From Ridgeia piscesae (lineage: Eukaryota > Annelida > Polychaeta > Sabellida > Siboglinidae): DNA of 64,000 bases. The stretch is taken from the NCBI GenBank assembly GCA_025642075.2, contig JAODUO010000180.1, positions 506,501-570,500 of the forward strand. The letters are read 5' to 3'. Under the pieces are notes generated by a model. The model saw nothing but the letters and a program-made list of their open reading frames with translations, was not told the origin of the DNA and did not search any database. Each line of letters starts with the position of its first letter. Position 1 is the stretch's first letter. The position numbers were made by a program, and so were the translations under genes. This document shows positions 45,200-56,700 of the stretch, in pieces.

Positions 45200-45950
45200 A
45201 TCTTCTTAGAGCAATCTGATGAAGAACTAAATGTTGCCTGACTGTGCAGCCCATAAAGAAATCTTTATAAAGACTTTCCAGAAATGATACTGCACCAACC
45301 TCTGACGCTGGACATGTGAGTACAACATGACTACGCAACTAATCCATCCAAACTCAATCACCATTGTAGATGATTAACATTACCAGCACCAACCAATCAC
45401 AACCACTACGACACATAAGAGATTCCACTCACTTTAGCCAATCACAACTTAGCCTCAGTCAATATGATAAAACCGAACAGAACAAGAAAACCCAGCCTCT
45501 ATTACTACAACACATGACTAACTCAACCTATATCAGGTAATCACAACCAAACTACAACTACTATGACACATGCTTAACCGAACCATTATCAAGTAATTAC
45601 AACCAAACAACAAACACACTACAACCACTGTGACAAATGACTAACCCAATCAATCACAATCCAGATGACTAACAACAGATGACTAAGTCCATCACTACAA
45701 GTTATTACCACATCACAACCTCAACAGCTACATGATTAACCAATGACAACTGAACCTTGATCAAAGTAACATAACCCAGCCATCACTAGCCAATCACAAC
45801 CAACAATCAACTGCTATGTTGACATACCCAGCTCCAGTCAACCACAGTTCAAACTCCACAATGTATTACTCACTCAACCAGACTAAGCCAACGACAACCA
45901 CTGTATCACACTGCCCCAACCAACTCAAGCCATTCACTAGGATACTGTAA
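45200..45950. other. Intron stretch with decayed repeat
   Basis: Sequence is rich in 'caaccaatcacaaccac' and 'gactaacccaat' phrases that look like decayed relatives of the 56-bp unit to the right. No exon was found. Confidence 0.5.
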
Positions 45951-45954
45951 ATGA

Positions 45955-46600
45955 ATCTCAACCCAAACTGAACCACCAGATCATTTAAATAACCCAACCA
46001 TCACCAGCCAATCTCAACCCAAACTAAACCACCAGATCATTTGAATAACCCAACCACCACCAGCCAATCTCAACCCAAACTGAACCACCAGAGCATTTAA
46101 ATAACCCAACCACAACCAGCCAACCTCAACCCAAACTGAACCACCAGATCATATGAATATAACCCAACTATCACCAGCCAATCTCAATCCAAACTGAACC
46201 ACCAGATCATTTAAATAACCCAACCACCACCAGCCAATCTCAACTCAAACTGAACCACCAGATCATATGAATATAACCCAACCACCACCAGCCAATCATA
46301 ACCAAATACCTGATCTTATGAATAACCCAAATATGATTAGCCAATCTCAACCCAAACTGAACCACTAGATCACATGACTACTGGTAACCCAGCCACCACC
46401 AGCCAATCATAACCCAAACTGAACCACCAGAGTATTTAAATAACCCATCCACCACCAGCCAATCACAACCCAACCTCAACCACTATGACATGACTAATTC
46501 AACCACCACCAGTCAATCTTAACCCAACCTCAACCACTATGACATGACTAACTCAACCACCAACCACCAACAGCCAATCCCATCCCAATACCAACTACAG
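45955..46600. repeat. About 56-bp minisatellite after microexon 7, about 11 copies
   Basis: Units contain 'cagccaatctcaacccaaac', 'tgaaccaccagatcat' and 'ttaaataacccaaccacc', with lengths 55-60. The array starts about 50 nt into the intron after the exon 7 donor. Confidence 0.92.
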
Positions 46601-46651
46601 CACTACTACAACAGATGAATGACCCAACTACTTAGTGGAGAAAACACTTAC

Positions 46652-46672
46652 CAGAAGCGATCTTTCTTAGCC
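46652..46672 (-). CDS. SLC4A7/8/10-like: SLC4 microexon 7 (21 nt)
   Basis: Symmetric phase 1-1. It encodes GLRKIAS (first Gly from the split codon). A T-rich tract ending TGTTGTAG precedes it and G|GTAAGTG follows. RKIAS is a basophilic kinase-type site. The exon is supported only by splice sites and phase. Confidence 0.55.
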
Positions 46673-47524
46673 CTACAACACAATACAAAAACTGAGTCTT
46701 TTTCTCGTGGCACTTTTGGTGCAGCATTTGACTCTGTGTCAACAAGTACCACTAAATCACTGCTTCACTGACGGCGTCACAGACAGAAATCTTTGCACTC
46801 TTCACAACTTGCAGCGTGCATTAGTATTTTGGCAAACTCAAAAAGCCAGCACAAAAAACTACCTACACTGAACCCTTTGCGAAGCCTGGGTTAGTACCTT
46901 CATGCACAGGTGTGTCTCTTTGTATGCATTGGTTCCTGCATGCCGACCACTCGAACACAACTACTGTCAAACTGATTCACCAGAAACTGGATTTATGAAA
47001 TTCACACCTTAACTGCTGTTAGACATGTCATACACTGTAGTTTTCTAAAGGTTGGACATGAACATGGGAAGTGATTGTGTCCAGAGAAGATACAGAAGAT
47101 GTCAATACTACTGAATGTGTCTTGCAGAGAAACCCTTGAGATCTGACAGGAATGGTACAGGACATACTGAAAGGAAACTAAAGTCAGTGGGGATCAGTAA
47201 GTGGGCGAATCCAGAAAGACAACGTTCATGTTAATACCAGCAGCCACAAAGCATGACTCAAAGCTACGCCTACCCCTTCAAGTTGGAAGGTTTGCACTGC
47301 CATGCACCTATCCACCCATCACCAGATGAAACGACACAGCAGAAAGTGAAACTGAAAGTGTATGAACAAACCAAAGAGCTATGGAGAATAGGTGTTAGCA
47401 CTACTATACGATCCGTGCAAGGATGCAAATGAGGAAAAACGAAAACGGCCCCACCAAAAGCGGTGACTGTTACACTTGGCTGGACATACACATCGTGCAA
47501 GTGCTGACACCTGGAGGCATTTAC

Positions 47525-47614
47525 CTGGCAGTCTGAGAGAGTTGCCAGAGCGCTCTGTCACAGAGCTGCTGGTACTGCCGCTGGACATGTGCAGATTTGG
47601 TGCACTTGCACCCC
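47525..47614 (-). CDS. SLC4A7/8/10-like: SLC4 exon 6 (90 nt, Ser-rich linker)
   Basis: Symmetric phase 1-1. It encodes GGASAPNLHMSSGSTSSSVT then ERSGNSLRLP. Acceptor TGTGACTTCAG, donor CAG|GTAAAT. The Ser-rich, low-conservation content and position between RSLAEIGK (exon 5) and the next N-domain block match the variable linker where vertebrate NBCn1 also has alternative cassettes. The + strand open frame over it is a shadow. Confidence 0.75.
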
Positions 47615-48810
47615 CTGAAGTCACAAAATGGTGCCCAACTTGTCACTCATGTGTCGTATATACCCCAAATCCTGACCCAACCTTATAGGGTGTGAAAGTT
47701 GTCGAAGCTCATTACAATAGGAATTGTTATTTTTACAATCGGAAGTCAAAATTGTAGTCATTATTGTGGCTATGAAACAAGGTACTGTAGGGACAATACC
47801 TTTAGTTTATTGAAGGATTTGATTTGGCCTATGTTTGTTGTTAGCTTGATAACTTGACCAGACATGTGACTACACACATATTGAGAATGAAAGCAAAATG
47901 TCTTTTTACAAAGAATGAGGCTTGAATAAATGTAACATCTGGAGTGTGTTTTCAAACATAATTTTGCAATTATAATTATTATGTATGCATTTAAAAACAT
48001 ATTTATTTTAACAGCTTTAAAAATAAATAAAAAATTGGACCTATATCTTACAAGAGAAAGGTAACTTTTTGATCATGGCCGTTGTGTAACTTAGGAACAA
48101 CGGAATTCAAAATTGCCTTGATAATCATAAAACAAGTGAAGTTTTATTTTTTTAAACCAGAAGATAATGGAACTGATTAAAGTACAAGCAAGAAATGATG
48201 AGTTGAATAAGCCTGACTTTCATGCATTTGCTGCCTCAGTCATCCCCTAAAATGAGGCAAGCTGAGAAAAGAGAAGTAGCAGAGATGACAGTGTCACTCA
48301 ATAAATGACTGAAACTGGAGAAATGCAAATATTAATAAGCATTGATAAACATAAGCAAGCCGGTCTAGATAAGCGATAAGAAATTCTGAATGCTACTGGC
48401 AATTATATAAGCACGCTGGGCTCCTGGGCTCCAGCTGCACCTCCTTCTACCAAAGCAATGCCTTAATAACATTTATATTAATTACTTAACGATTTACAGT
48501 TGTACATTGCTGGTTTAAACACACTTAATTCTATCAAAGACAAACATTTGTTAAATCTGCAGTCCATTTGCAATACCACAGCAGCTGATTGTCCATCTCA
48601 TTCTTGCCGAAGTCATTAGCTCCCATGATGCTTTAGGTGGTGGATGCTGCCACCTTGTGACAACAACAATTACTAATTCTATCTCACAACATAATTTACC
48701 AATTAACATTCAACAGACACGTGTTCATCACGACATCGACGCAACGATACAGCCAACAACGACTCAATAACAACATAGCACCAGTGACACAGGTAGCGAG
48801 CCCTACTGAC

Positions 48811-48996
48811 CTTTGTCTTCTATGTGCTTGTCGGAGCTGCGTTTGCCAATCTCTGCGAGTGAGCGAATGAGTGGCAGACCACGGCCCTCCTTCTTGTCAT
48901 GCTGGTGGTGATGATGACGCAGCAGGATGTTACTCACTTGGTCGCGGATCTTCTCCTCCAGTTGCTTTGATGCCACCATGTTGTCCGTGATCAAGT
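48811..48996 (-). CDS. SLC4A7/8/10-like: SLC4 exon 5
   Basis: Phase 1 on both sides. It encodes LITDNMVASKQLEEKIRDQV then LLRHHHHQHDKKEGRGLPLI and RSLAEIGKRSSDKHIEDK. 'DNM.AS.QL...IR..V...LL..HHHQ..K' and '(P/L)(L/I)(V/I)RS.A.IGK..SD.H' match NBCn1/NDCBE closely. Confidence 0.97.
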
Positions 48997-49257
48997 CTGT
49001 CACCAACACATCATACATTGTCATAGCTGTAGGACCTTAATAATACGGTTGCATTGTGTTACTGCAGTGTCATGGAACTTCAACTGTCAGGGCAGCAGTC
49101 CCATGCCATAATATAAGTGACACATCTACTTTACAAGCAGTTTAATATAATAATGTGATATTGACTTTTTTGCAAATTTGTCAAATAAAATTGAGATCAA
49201 CTGCAGATGCCAGAATTTGCATGTTGTCCCTCGCACTAGTAAGGTCACCTTACTCAC

Positions 49258-49418
49258 CTATGAGTTGACTGAGGTTGTTGGCGTCGACATCAAGCATGAC
49301 CGTGCCCGACATGATGCCCTTGCGCAGCTCGAAGAGCGAGTGCAGTGACAGGGTGGCTACGTGGGGCTTCGACCATCTCTCCCCTCCCTCCTCCACGTCC
49401 TCCTCAAACTTGATCCAC
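49258..49418 (-). CDS. SLC4A7/8/10-like: SLC4 exon 4
   Basis: Phase 2 in, phase 1 out. It encodes [20 protein letters not shown] then [20 protein letters not shown] and [13 protein letters not shown]. 'RW(L/I)[28 protein letters not shown]' is the strongest N-domain signature of Na+-coupled SLC4 transporters. Confidence 0.98.
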
Positions 49419-49978
49419 CTGTGGGGAAGCAAGGCAAGTCACATGACCATAAACCATAAGGTCAAGTGAACATCAGACATTCAAATCTGATCATTCAGCA
49501 CACTCTAAAGTTAGTCTTGCATTAATTTACTTCCCACTACCGCTTGTAGCTTAAATGTTTCAAGAGTACGACTTGACAAATGTAAATATTTACTGTTTTC
49601 TTCACATATTCACATCAAATTCTTTTAAATGAAGTTTGTTAGCTTCTGTTCATGAGGTAATTACTAATGCGACACAGGTCAAATAAAAAAGATAGCAGCT
49701 CAATGTGCAGGCATTGTATGAAATGGAAAACTTATTGTAAAATACAGATTGTGTTCACTACAAATAAATAAATCAAAGGACTTGATCAAATAGAAAATGC
49801 TTTGATGCACAACAAAGCAATGATTTTATTTGAAACTTCACATCCTGATAAATGATTGCGTGATAAAGCACAAAGTCATATTTGAAAAATGACCAGTTGT
49901 AAAAGTACTGGTTTCAATGAACAAATGTAGCGGATGTGTACGAGTGTTTGTAGATTGTGACTCCCGCTGTGTACCTAC

Positions 49979-50132
49979 CTCGCTGCCTCCTTCCATATGA
50001 TGTCGTTGTCATCGCCTCCGTATCGTAACTCGTCCATCTCACAGAAGACTTCATGAGTCTGCAGTATCTCTGTGCCATCTTCTTCTGTCATGCCCAGAAT
50101 GAACTGAACCCGCTGTGAGGGCGGCTCATGAG
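49979..50132 (-). CDS. SLC4A7/8/10-like: SLC4 exon 3
   Basis: Phase 1 in, phase 2 out. It encodes HEPPSQRVQFILGMTEEDGT then EILQTHEVFCEMDELRYGGD and DNDIIWKEAA. 'PSQRVQFILG.(E/T)ED' and 'F.E(M/L)DEL......WKE(T/A)AR' are conserved. Acceptor GTTTGCTGCAG, donor GTAGGT. Confidence 0.97.
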
Positions 50133-50595
50133 CTGCAGCAAACAGAACAAACAAATACAAATATCTAAATATATTTCTGTTAAGGGTAACCACTGTACCT
50201 AAAATAACTACGAGCCATGACTTGGTAAAAATTCAACCAACATTACTTGTGACATTTCAAGACCACCTCCTGCATCAAACTGCAATTAACTTCATCCCGT
50301 GCAATGCTGTAATCATTTTACAACTTGTAAAGTAACTACACATTTAAAAACAGAATCTATCTTAGCTGACACCTGGCCATAACAAAAACATGTCTACAAT
50401 GACGGTTGTTTTGATAATTCCAAATGACACATTTGAGTTGTCACCACCTGTGCACAGTGGTAACCTTGCCCTAGTGGGCATTTAGTGCACCTCTGACAAT
50501 GTCTTCTGTGGACCCGTTTATCTTCAACCACCCCTTGGCCAAGCCAAGAACCCTAGCCACTATCCCTTCCGCCCCTTATCAAGCGAAGAACCCAC

Positions 50596-50766
50596 CAACT
50601 TTCGCGGCGTCTCTTTCCTTTGGTTGTTCCATCTTGCGGGAGGCGCTGGACCCACTGCCCGCTCCGCCCCGCTCATGGTGGCGCCGATGGTGGCGCCGTC
50701 TGTGGTGTTGCGGCAGTCGCAGGCCAACGTACATTGCATGGTGCTGCCATCTGGCTGTATGATGTG
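50596..50766 (-). CDS. SLC4A7/8/10-like: SLC4 exon 2
   Basis: Phase 1 on both sides. It encodes ARWQHHAMYVGLRLPQHHRR then RHHRRHHERGGAGSGSSASR and KMEQPKERDAAKV. 'YVG(V/L)(R/H)(V/L)P' followed by an Arg/His-rich stretch is typical of the N-terminus of this group. Two in-frame acceptors 12 nt apart (starts 50766 and 50754) are possible; the first has the better pyrimidine tract. Donor G|GTGGGT. Confidence 0.88.
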
Positions 50767-51113
50767 CTGGCAACAGAGAGAAATGACAGCGATGTAGTGG
50801 GATACATGGGATATTTCCACCAATGACATGCCATGTTGGCTGGCTGATTTATTATGTAACTAGCACTGGGGCAAAAGGTAAAAAATACAGCCACCACTAC
50901 GACCAGTGGGGAATAAACACTAGTCCCAGGACGTGATACATTTCCATGGGGGCCGTCATTATCCAGATGAAGGCAGCTGGGGAAATACATCACACCAAAC
51001 AATGCCTTACGTAAAAGAGAGCATGTTACCTGTACCATTCTGTCCAGTAACTGTACGGGTTTTTGAGAAAATGGCCGACTCATGTTTAATGATACGCACA
51101 GGCACAAACTAAA

Positions 51114-53400
51114 TATTGATATGACAACAGTGGCACCACTGGGTGGCAGACAAGTGAACTACACTGATGGGATATGCCAACTGAACCATGATTATATGGT
51201 ACTAATCCGTTTTATTGCCCTAATATATCTCCTACAGCTGTAGTTACATGCGGCTTCAATGCTGCAAACACCGCTGACCTACTCAAACTGGCTTCCAGAC
51301 CTGTTAGGATACAATCTATGGAAACATTTCATTAATACTAATATCTTACATAAGAAAATAAACGCCTGACTTGAGGGTAGATGGATTGATAGAAGAATGT
51401 CACAAAAGACAGAATAAGTGGATGTAGACTGCATACATTGGAGACAGAAGAGGATGGTGGAGAGAAAAGGAAGACCAATAAATATATGTAAAAGAGAGGT
51501 CCTAAGAGGGCAGAGCTGGACTGCTGAGAAGGAAGGAACGACAGCGAATCTTGAACAGAACAGATGAATTGCTGTTGGCCATAACCCACAAGGGTTCAGT
51601 GAGGAAGTGGGAAGTGTAGTATCATTGTTCAAATGATAACTGAATAGTGAATAAAACATCAGCATTAGCAGTGATTATTCAAGTCAGAGTTTGAGACGCA
51701 GTCAGTTTCAGAATTATTGAATGGTTAAAATAAGCGTGGTACGACCGGTGTCACTGGTAATGTGTGTTTTGAATATGAAAATGAATATAATGATTTGCCT
51801 GTAGTTAATTTTGTAAAAAGGTACACAGACAAAAGCCTACCACCTGGTAACTTGTTTAGTGTATGTCTTTGAGGTTATGCCCATGAAGATTATGTCCTAC
51901 AGAAAAACCTCCAAGATTCTGGAGCTGGGAAACCAGAGAAGTTTCGTCAAGCAACCAATGAGTTATTATTAAATGACCAGATGATTAGATGTGTGAGAAC
52001 GTCCTCCTCTTACACTAATTACCCACCCTGACCTAAGGTCAATTGCTATTTCTGCCACTGGACAAGCCAACAGCTGTGGCAATGATTGAGATCAACATGG
52101 AAGCTAATCCCATCAATGGGCAGTGATAATGAATGGCTCTGCTCAAGGTCATGCATATCCAGCATAGCTTTACGCAAAGACCCGTCCACCCATCATCTGG
52201 ATGGGTCAAACCTGTTGTGGATGGGTAGAGAAAAAAAGAGATATGGATGGATGGTTAAAAAACAATGGAGGAAAAAATCGTGTTCCAAAACCATAGATAT
52301 TGTCAGTTATGCCTATAAAATGAGTGCCAGTGATGTCACATGTGTGTTTGTACTTTGTAGTCCATTTCCAGTCATTAAATGCATTTTAAGTTTCTCGAAT
52401 TATTGCTTAACAGTTTGACAGAAGACTAACAGCCGTCTGAATATGCTTCACAATAACAACAGATTAGCAGACATCAGTAAGAGCCTGTTTTACTCTAAAG
52501 GGGATGACAGAATATATGCACAACGGCTCTCAGGAACACATCACCCGTCCCATCCTGTTTAACAGAACTTTTCTTTCCAAGAACACTGCACCAGTGGAAC
52601 ATTCTTCCCCTGGGCTCACAGAGTCTCCTTCATTGTAGTGTTCTGAGTGGGCCTGGGTCAATACACTCCCTTTTGGGAATGCATAGCATGTGTACAGTTG
52701 GTTTTACACTTTTTTACTATTTACTTTTTTCTTCTTCTTTTTTCTGGCTAAACGGGTCATCCACAATCCATCAGCTTAGTTTTGCAGTGAATACATGTCA
52801 GAAAACTGCATGGAACTAAGTCCCAGATATTGCATTGCATGCCTATTTTGACAGATGGCATCTTAATTATTATCACCAAGCAGGTAAATGTGTTGTAGAA
52901 AAATCTAAGAAGTTGCCAGAAGCCCAGTCACAAAGCTTTAAAAACGAGTGCTTTGAATGGTGGCGCATGAACGTGATATTTCAGATGTTCCATTCAACAA
53001 CAGCTGCGGACACTTTAAAGAATAACTGGTGTTTATGTGTGCATGTCCAGTAGTTCAGCTTCAAGGTGCCTTTCGCTAGACAAAGAGGTCAGAGGTTAAG
53101 TAGGCCAGCGGACCGTTCATTCTTTGGAATGTACAGAACTGATGTTGGTCTGTTTGTTCAAAGTGAGATTGCTGACATGTAGTTACAGAGAACTAATTAA
53201 CCACGATGCAATGATTAACAAGCCTCGTGAATGCTACTGCAGTATGTGCTGAAAACAATACTCACAATGAATGGAGATACAATAAATCTTAGGACCCTCA
53301 ATAAGCTGAATCTACTTTCGTAGTCCACTTGTCGTACAGTATACTTAGAGTCTATGCCATCACTCCACAGTGGCAATACTGATCATCTGAGCACATGTAC
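51114..53400. other. Intron between SLC4 exons 1 and 2, no further exon seen
   Basis: Largely unique AT-rich sequence. A small weak repeat 'catggatgg' occurs near 52200-52255. The open frames at 51279-51665 and 52086-52418 have no splice support or recognisable content. Confidence 0.4.
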
Positions 53401-53512
53401 ATTTACCACCTACATCACGATCCCAGAGTGGCACATCTGAACATGCACACTTACCATCTACAGCGACATCCCAAAGTGGCACGTTTCAACTTCTGAACAT
53501 GCACACACTTAC
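53345..53512 (-). repeat. Degenerate tandem copies of the exon 1 donor region, 2-3 copies
   Basis: On the minus strand, 'gtgccactttgggat', then 6-9 variable bases, 'gtagatg' and GTAAGT, recur after the real donor. Copies end at about 53455 (GTAAGTG) and 53407 (GTAAATG), with a remnant near 53370. Spacing is 58 and 48 nt. Confidence 0.8.
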
Positions 53513-53698
53513 CATCTACATCATCATCCCAAAGTGGCACATTGGCAAAGGAGCCGTGGTCTCGTATAGGCTCCATTTTGGGACACAAGGCTGTCGTACA
53601 AGTCACTCCTGTCTGTGACGATGTCGATGTGAGCTAATGTCGTCCCTGATGGTGAATCATTGTGCCACTGTCCAGCAAGCTGCGAGAACCAGCGACAA
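53513..53698 (-). CDS. SLC4A7/8/10-like: SLC4 exon 1 (start codon at 53576)
   Basis: The exon runs from an acceptor GTGTTTCAG to a GTAAGT donor, so at least one upstream non-coding exon exists. Coding is 53513-53576: MEPIRDHGSFANVPLWDDDV then D, phase 1 out. The ATG is preferred because an in-frame TAG lies upstream in the exon (near 53636) and the phase joins exon 2. A longer open frame over the same bases in another frame does not join exon 2 and is set aside. The acidic end resembles the DEEAVVD segment of vertebrate members. Confidence 0.7.
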
Positions 53699-53731
53699 CT
53701 GAAACACAAGACACAAACTATGTTCATTTGA

Positions 53732-53797
53732 TACACTTGACCAGCACTTGTCAACAAGCTACACTTGACCAGCACTTGTCAACAAGCTACACTTGAG
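53732..53797. repeat. 28-bp tandem repeat near the exon 1 acceptor, about 2.3 copies
   Basis: 'tacacttgaccagcacttgt' plus 'caacaagc' occurs twice in full and once in part, about 35 nt upstream of the exon 1 acceptor on the minus strand. Confidence 0.9.
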
Positions 53798-53799
53798 CC

Positions 53800-56700
53800 A
53801 CTGGCCAATGACATCTACTCACTGTGCGACTATGTGCAGCCTAGGTCAACTGGCAGAGTGCCTGCATCACCTGGTAAAGTCAACTGATGCACAACTAGCA
53901 CACACGTAGCTTCGTACTGTTTAAGTGTTTGTATGTGTTTAAGTGGGTTTGTCCATCTTACCGATGGCTGGAAACCTGCCCAAATAGTTGGCTAATTCGA
54001 GCGACTTTTTCCGTTTTTTACTGCAATGTGTCTAGGCGACCACACAAGACAGGAAACACTTCTAATTTTATCTCCAGTGTACAGAAGAGTTCTATTCTGA
54101 GATATCAGTTACATCACATTTGTTATTTTTATCATTGTTAAAATGTGCAATATTTCATACTTTAAGCAATATTCCCATACAGGACGTTTTTGTAAAGCAA
54201 CCTAATTCAGTAGTGTTTTCTGAAATATTAGCTAATAAATTCCACTGCAGTATACATCAAGTTTTCACAATGCTAAAATAATAATAAAAACCAATGCCCT
54301 AAAATATGTCAACCGATGCTAGGATAAACAGATTTATCAGAAATTTTCTTTTTCTCAACACATTTATTAAGGTATCATATATAAAGTTGTATAATTGTGT
54401 AGACCTTTCTAGTAAGCAGTGGTTAACAGTGACCACAGTTGAGAGGTCAGTTACTGACCAATCAAACACCAGCAATTAGTCATGTGATTGACATAAAACC
54501 AATACAGCAGAATTGCAGAACACAACGAGAGCAAGCTGGTCAAGCTTGACCATCCTTCCTCATCTAACCGAATGTTATCCCAATTGTTACATCTTCCAAA
54601 CTTAACATGAACTCAGATATGCAAGAAATAAAACCAATCCTCATGGCAAGGGGTCACCTAAGATTTCAGTGGTTAAAATGCAACTTTATATATTGAGATT
54701 GTTAAATAAGTATAGTTCCTATGATTTTTAGAGTAATGTGCAGCACATTCCTGATTTATGTGCAAATGCAGTGTGCTGAGCTTCCTACGTTTAGCTCAAT
54801 GGACAAGACGGTGAGAAAAGTGTTTATAAATATGCTAGTTGCTTCTAAGGATAAACATTCACAGACACTCCACTGATTCCTACACACTACACACCATTCA
54901 CTGCATGCTGTGCACTGTGCTGTGCCACTGCACTCAACAATACATGTACAACAATATTATTAGAAGTCATCCCTGGCAGTCTAATTGAGTGGCCTCTATT
55001 GCATACGGCTGACTGATTCAACACATCTCTCTCTCTTCAGCAATGCTGTCTGTACAAGCTGAACTAGTATAACGACTAGACAGTAGACACCTCACCTACA
55101 GTCTAAGTATCTTCTTTCAGTCTTCATAACCCATCATATCAATTATGTCTCCTTCTAGATGCCCTTAAACTACCTTTCCATTCCAGGTGAGGACGTAAGA
55201 GTCATGTGGAATCACGCCACATGTTGGAGACAGCCTGTCCAAACCCATTAACTCCTGCATTAGATACTGGATCTGTGAGCCATAAGTCACCATCAAACAT
55301 GCGAGGATGCAACGGTGATCTTGAATGAGCTGGCGACTTGGTCAAGAGATGAATTAGTGATAGCGATGGAATCAGGAACGTCTCGTCTTATACGGAACAT
55401 TACTGCATAATTAACTAGATAACTTCAGATTTCTGCACATACAAACTGAGAAACTTATCGTTGTAGATAGTCAGTCTGCTTGCAAATAACAATGCAGGAT
55501 CGACTTTTTGCAAAAATAAAAAGTACATGACAGATGTCATGTGACTCATGTTACAATATTAGTATGACTGGTTAGTTTTATTGTCTTACCTCTAGGTAAG
55601 ATAATGGATGGACTGAGAGAGGCAGTTGGTGTGAAAGAAAACATTAAGGAAAAGTTGGTGGGGATACAAGGAAACGTAAGCCAGGCATGTTGAAGGGAAG
55701 GTGTCTGTGGGAAGAGATTTGATGAGTTTGGGAGGGGAAGTGGGAGTGAGATGGGAGAAGTGCAGGCTGCAGTGGAATAGGATCAGTAATGGAAGAAGGT
55801 AAACAAAATTTGAAAAGCCGTATCAGTGCCAGCCAGCCTACCCCTGGACTACAAAGACAGCACCTCCAACAGCAGCAACAACAATAACAACATGACATGT
55901 GTGGGTCACTTTAAAAGCACCCACACATTCACGTGCTGTGTACCACCATGTGCACAAAATCTGACTTTATTCTGGAAATAAGCAAGACGTATTCATAAAT
56001 GTGTAGACTTCTTACCTGCAGAATGTCCCAGAACAACCCACTGCTATTTGAGCTGCTATATTTGCCAACAATCATAAGAGTGCGCTCCCCCTAATGTCTT
56101 GTCACCACACGCCAGACTGATTACCATCTCTGATGTATTGTTGACGGATTCACAAAGCACGAGGAGGATAATTACCAACAACATATCAAATCACATTTCT
56201 ATTTGTAACCAATGATAAAAAACATTCATCTTCATAATGCAAAATAACAAGTTTTTTGACATTATGATGAAACATAAGGGTGGCTCCTCAGACAGCAATC
56301 AAGGCAGTAGATTAATAGATTTCCTTCTGCACCGAGATAGTGTACTTTGTAGTCAGCATATCCTACAACTTGCTTAGCTTCTTACAAATCACCTCCTTGA
56401 TACAATCATAAAATATATAATTTTATAATGATACTATTGCTCACTATGTTAACACTGTGTGTTGACTTTATTTACTGGTATATATTTTAATGCCATAAAA
56501 TAATCTAAATACATGTTATAAAACTACTGTTATTTAACATCTTAGAGAAAATGGTTAGTAATCAAAGGCACACCTTTCTATACATCATTATCATGGTGAA
56601 ACAAATAAGATACTGCCAGAATCTATCTAAGAAACAAAATTGCATCCATTGTTTAAATAGCAATACAAATGTTTTTAGGTAATGTGTTGGTGAATCAATG

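Larger units (their letters stand above)
19996..53698 (-). other. SLC4 Na+-coupled bicarbonate transporter gene model (24 coding exons, 1218 residues)
   Basis: Plasma-membrane Na+-coupled HCO3- transporter of the SLC4 family; these proteins control intracellular pH. Joined exons give 3657 nt with all phases compatible. Order: cytoplasmic N-domain (about residues 50-245 and 328-455, with [43 protein letters not shown] and [17 protein letters not shown]); a Ser/Lys-rich linker (245-327); the transmembrane domain (about 525-1060, with [25 protein letters not shown] and PWFVAATVLSI); and a C-terminal tail to 1218. An extracellular loop has several N-glycosylation sequons (NGT, NDS, NQS, NWT). KLLH at the DIDS-motif position and PDVFFFS resemble the vertebrate NBCn/NDCBE group more than electrogenic NBCe; ion coupling is not proven. 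Length is typical (1090-1210). Introns not listed separately (for example 20207-21567, 25666-27219, 28570-30127, 31224-32478, 41344-41882) show no further exons. Confidence 0.95.

Noticed and set aside
43217..45241. Overlapping Cys/His/Pro-rich open frames, possibly secreted cysteine-rich proteins
   Set aside because: Products of the 25-bp and 27-bp arrays, present in all frames with no splice or signal-peptide support.
52086..52418. 110-residue + strand open frame
   Set aside because: No family features, lies in SLC4 intron 1, and contains local AT-rich low-complexity sequence.
53524..53775. An 83-residue minus-strand protein over exon 1
   Set aside because: Its frame does not match the SLC4 exon 2 phase and crosses the exon 1 acceptor. 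The shorter frame beginning MEPIRDHG joins perfectly.
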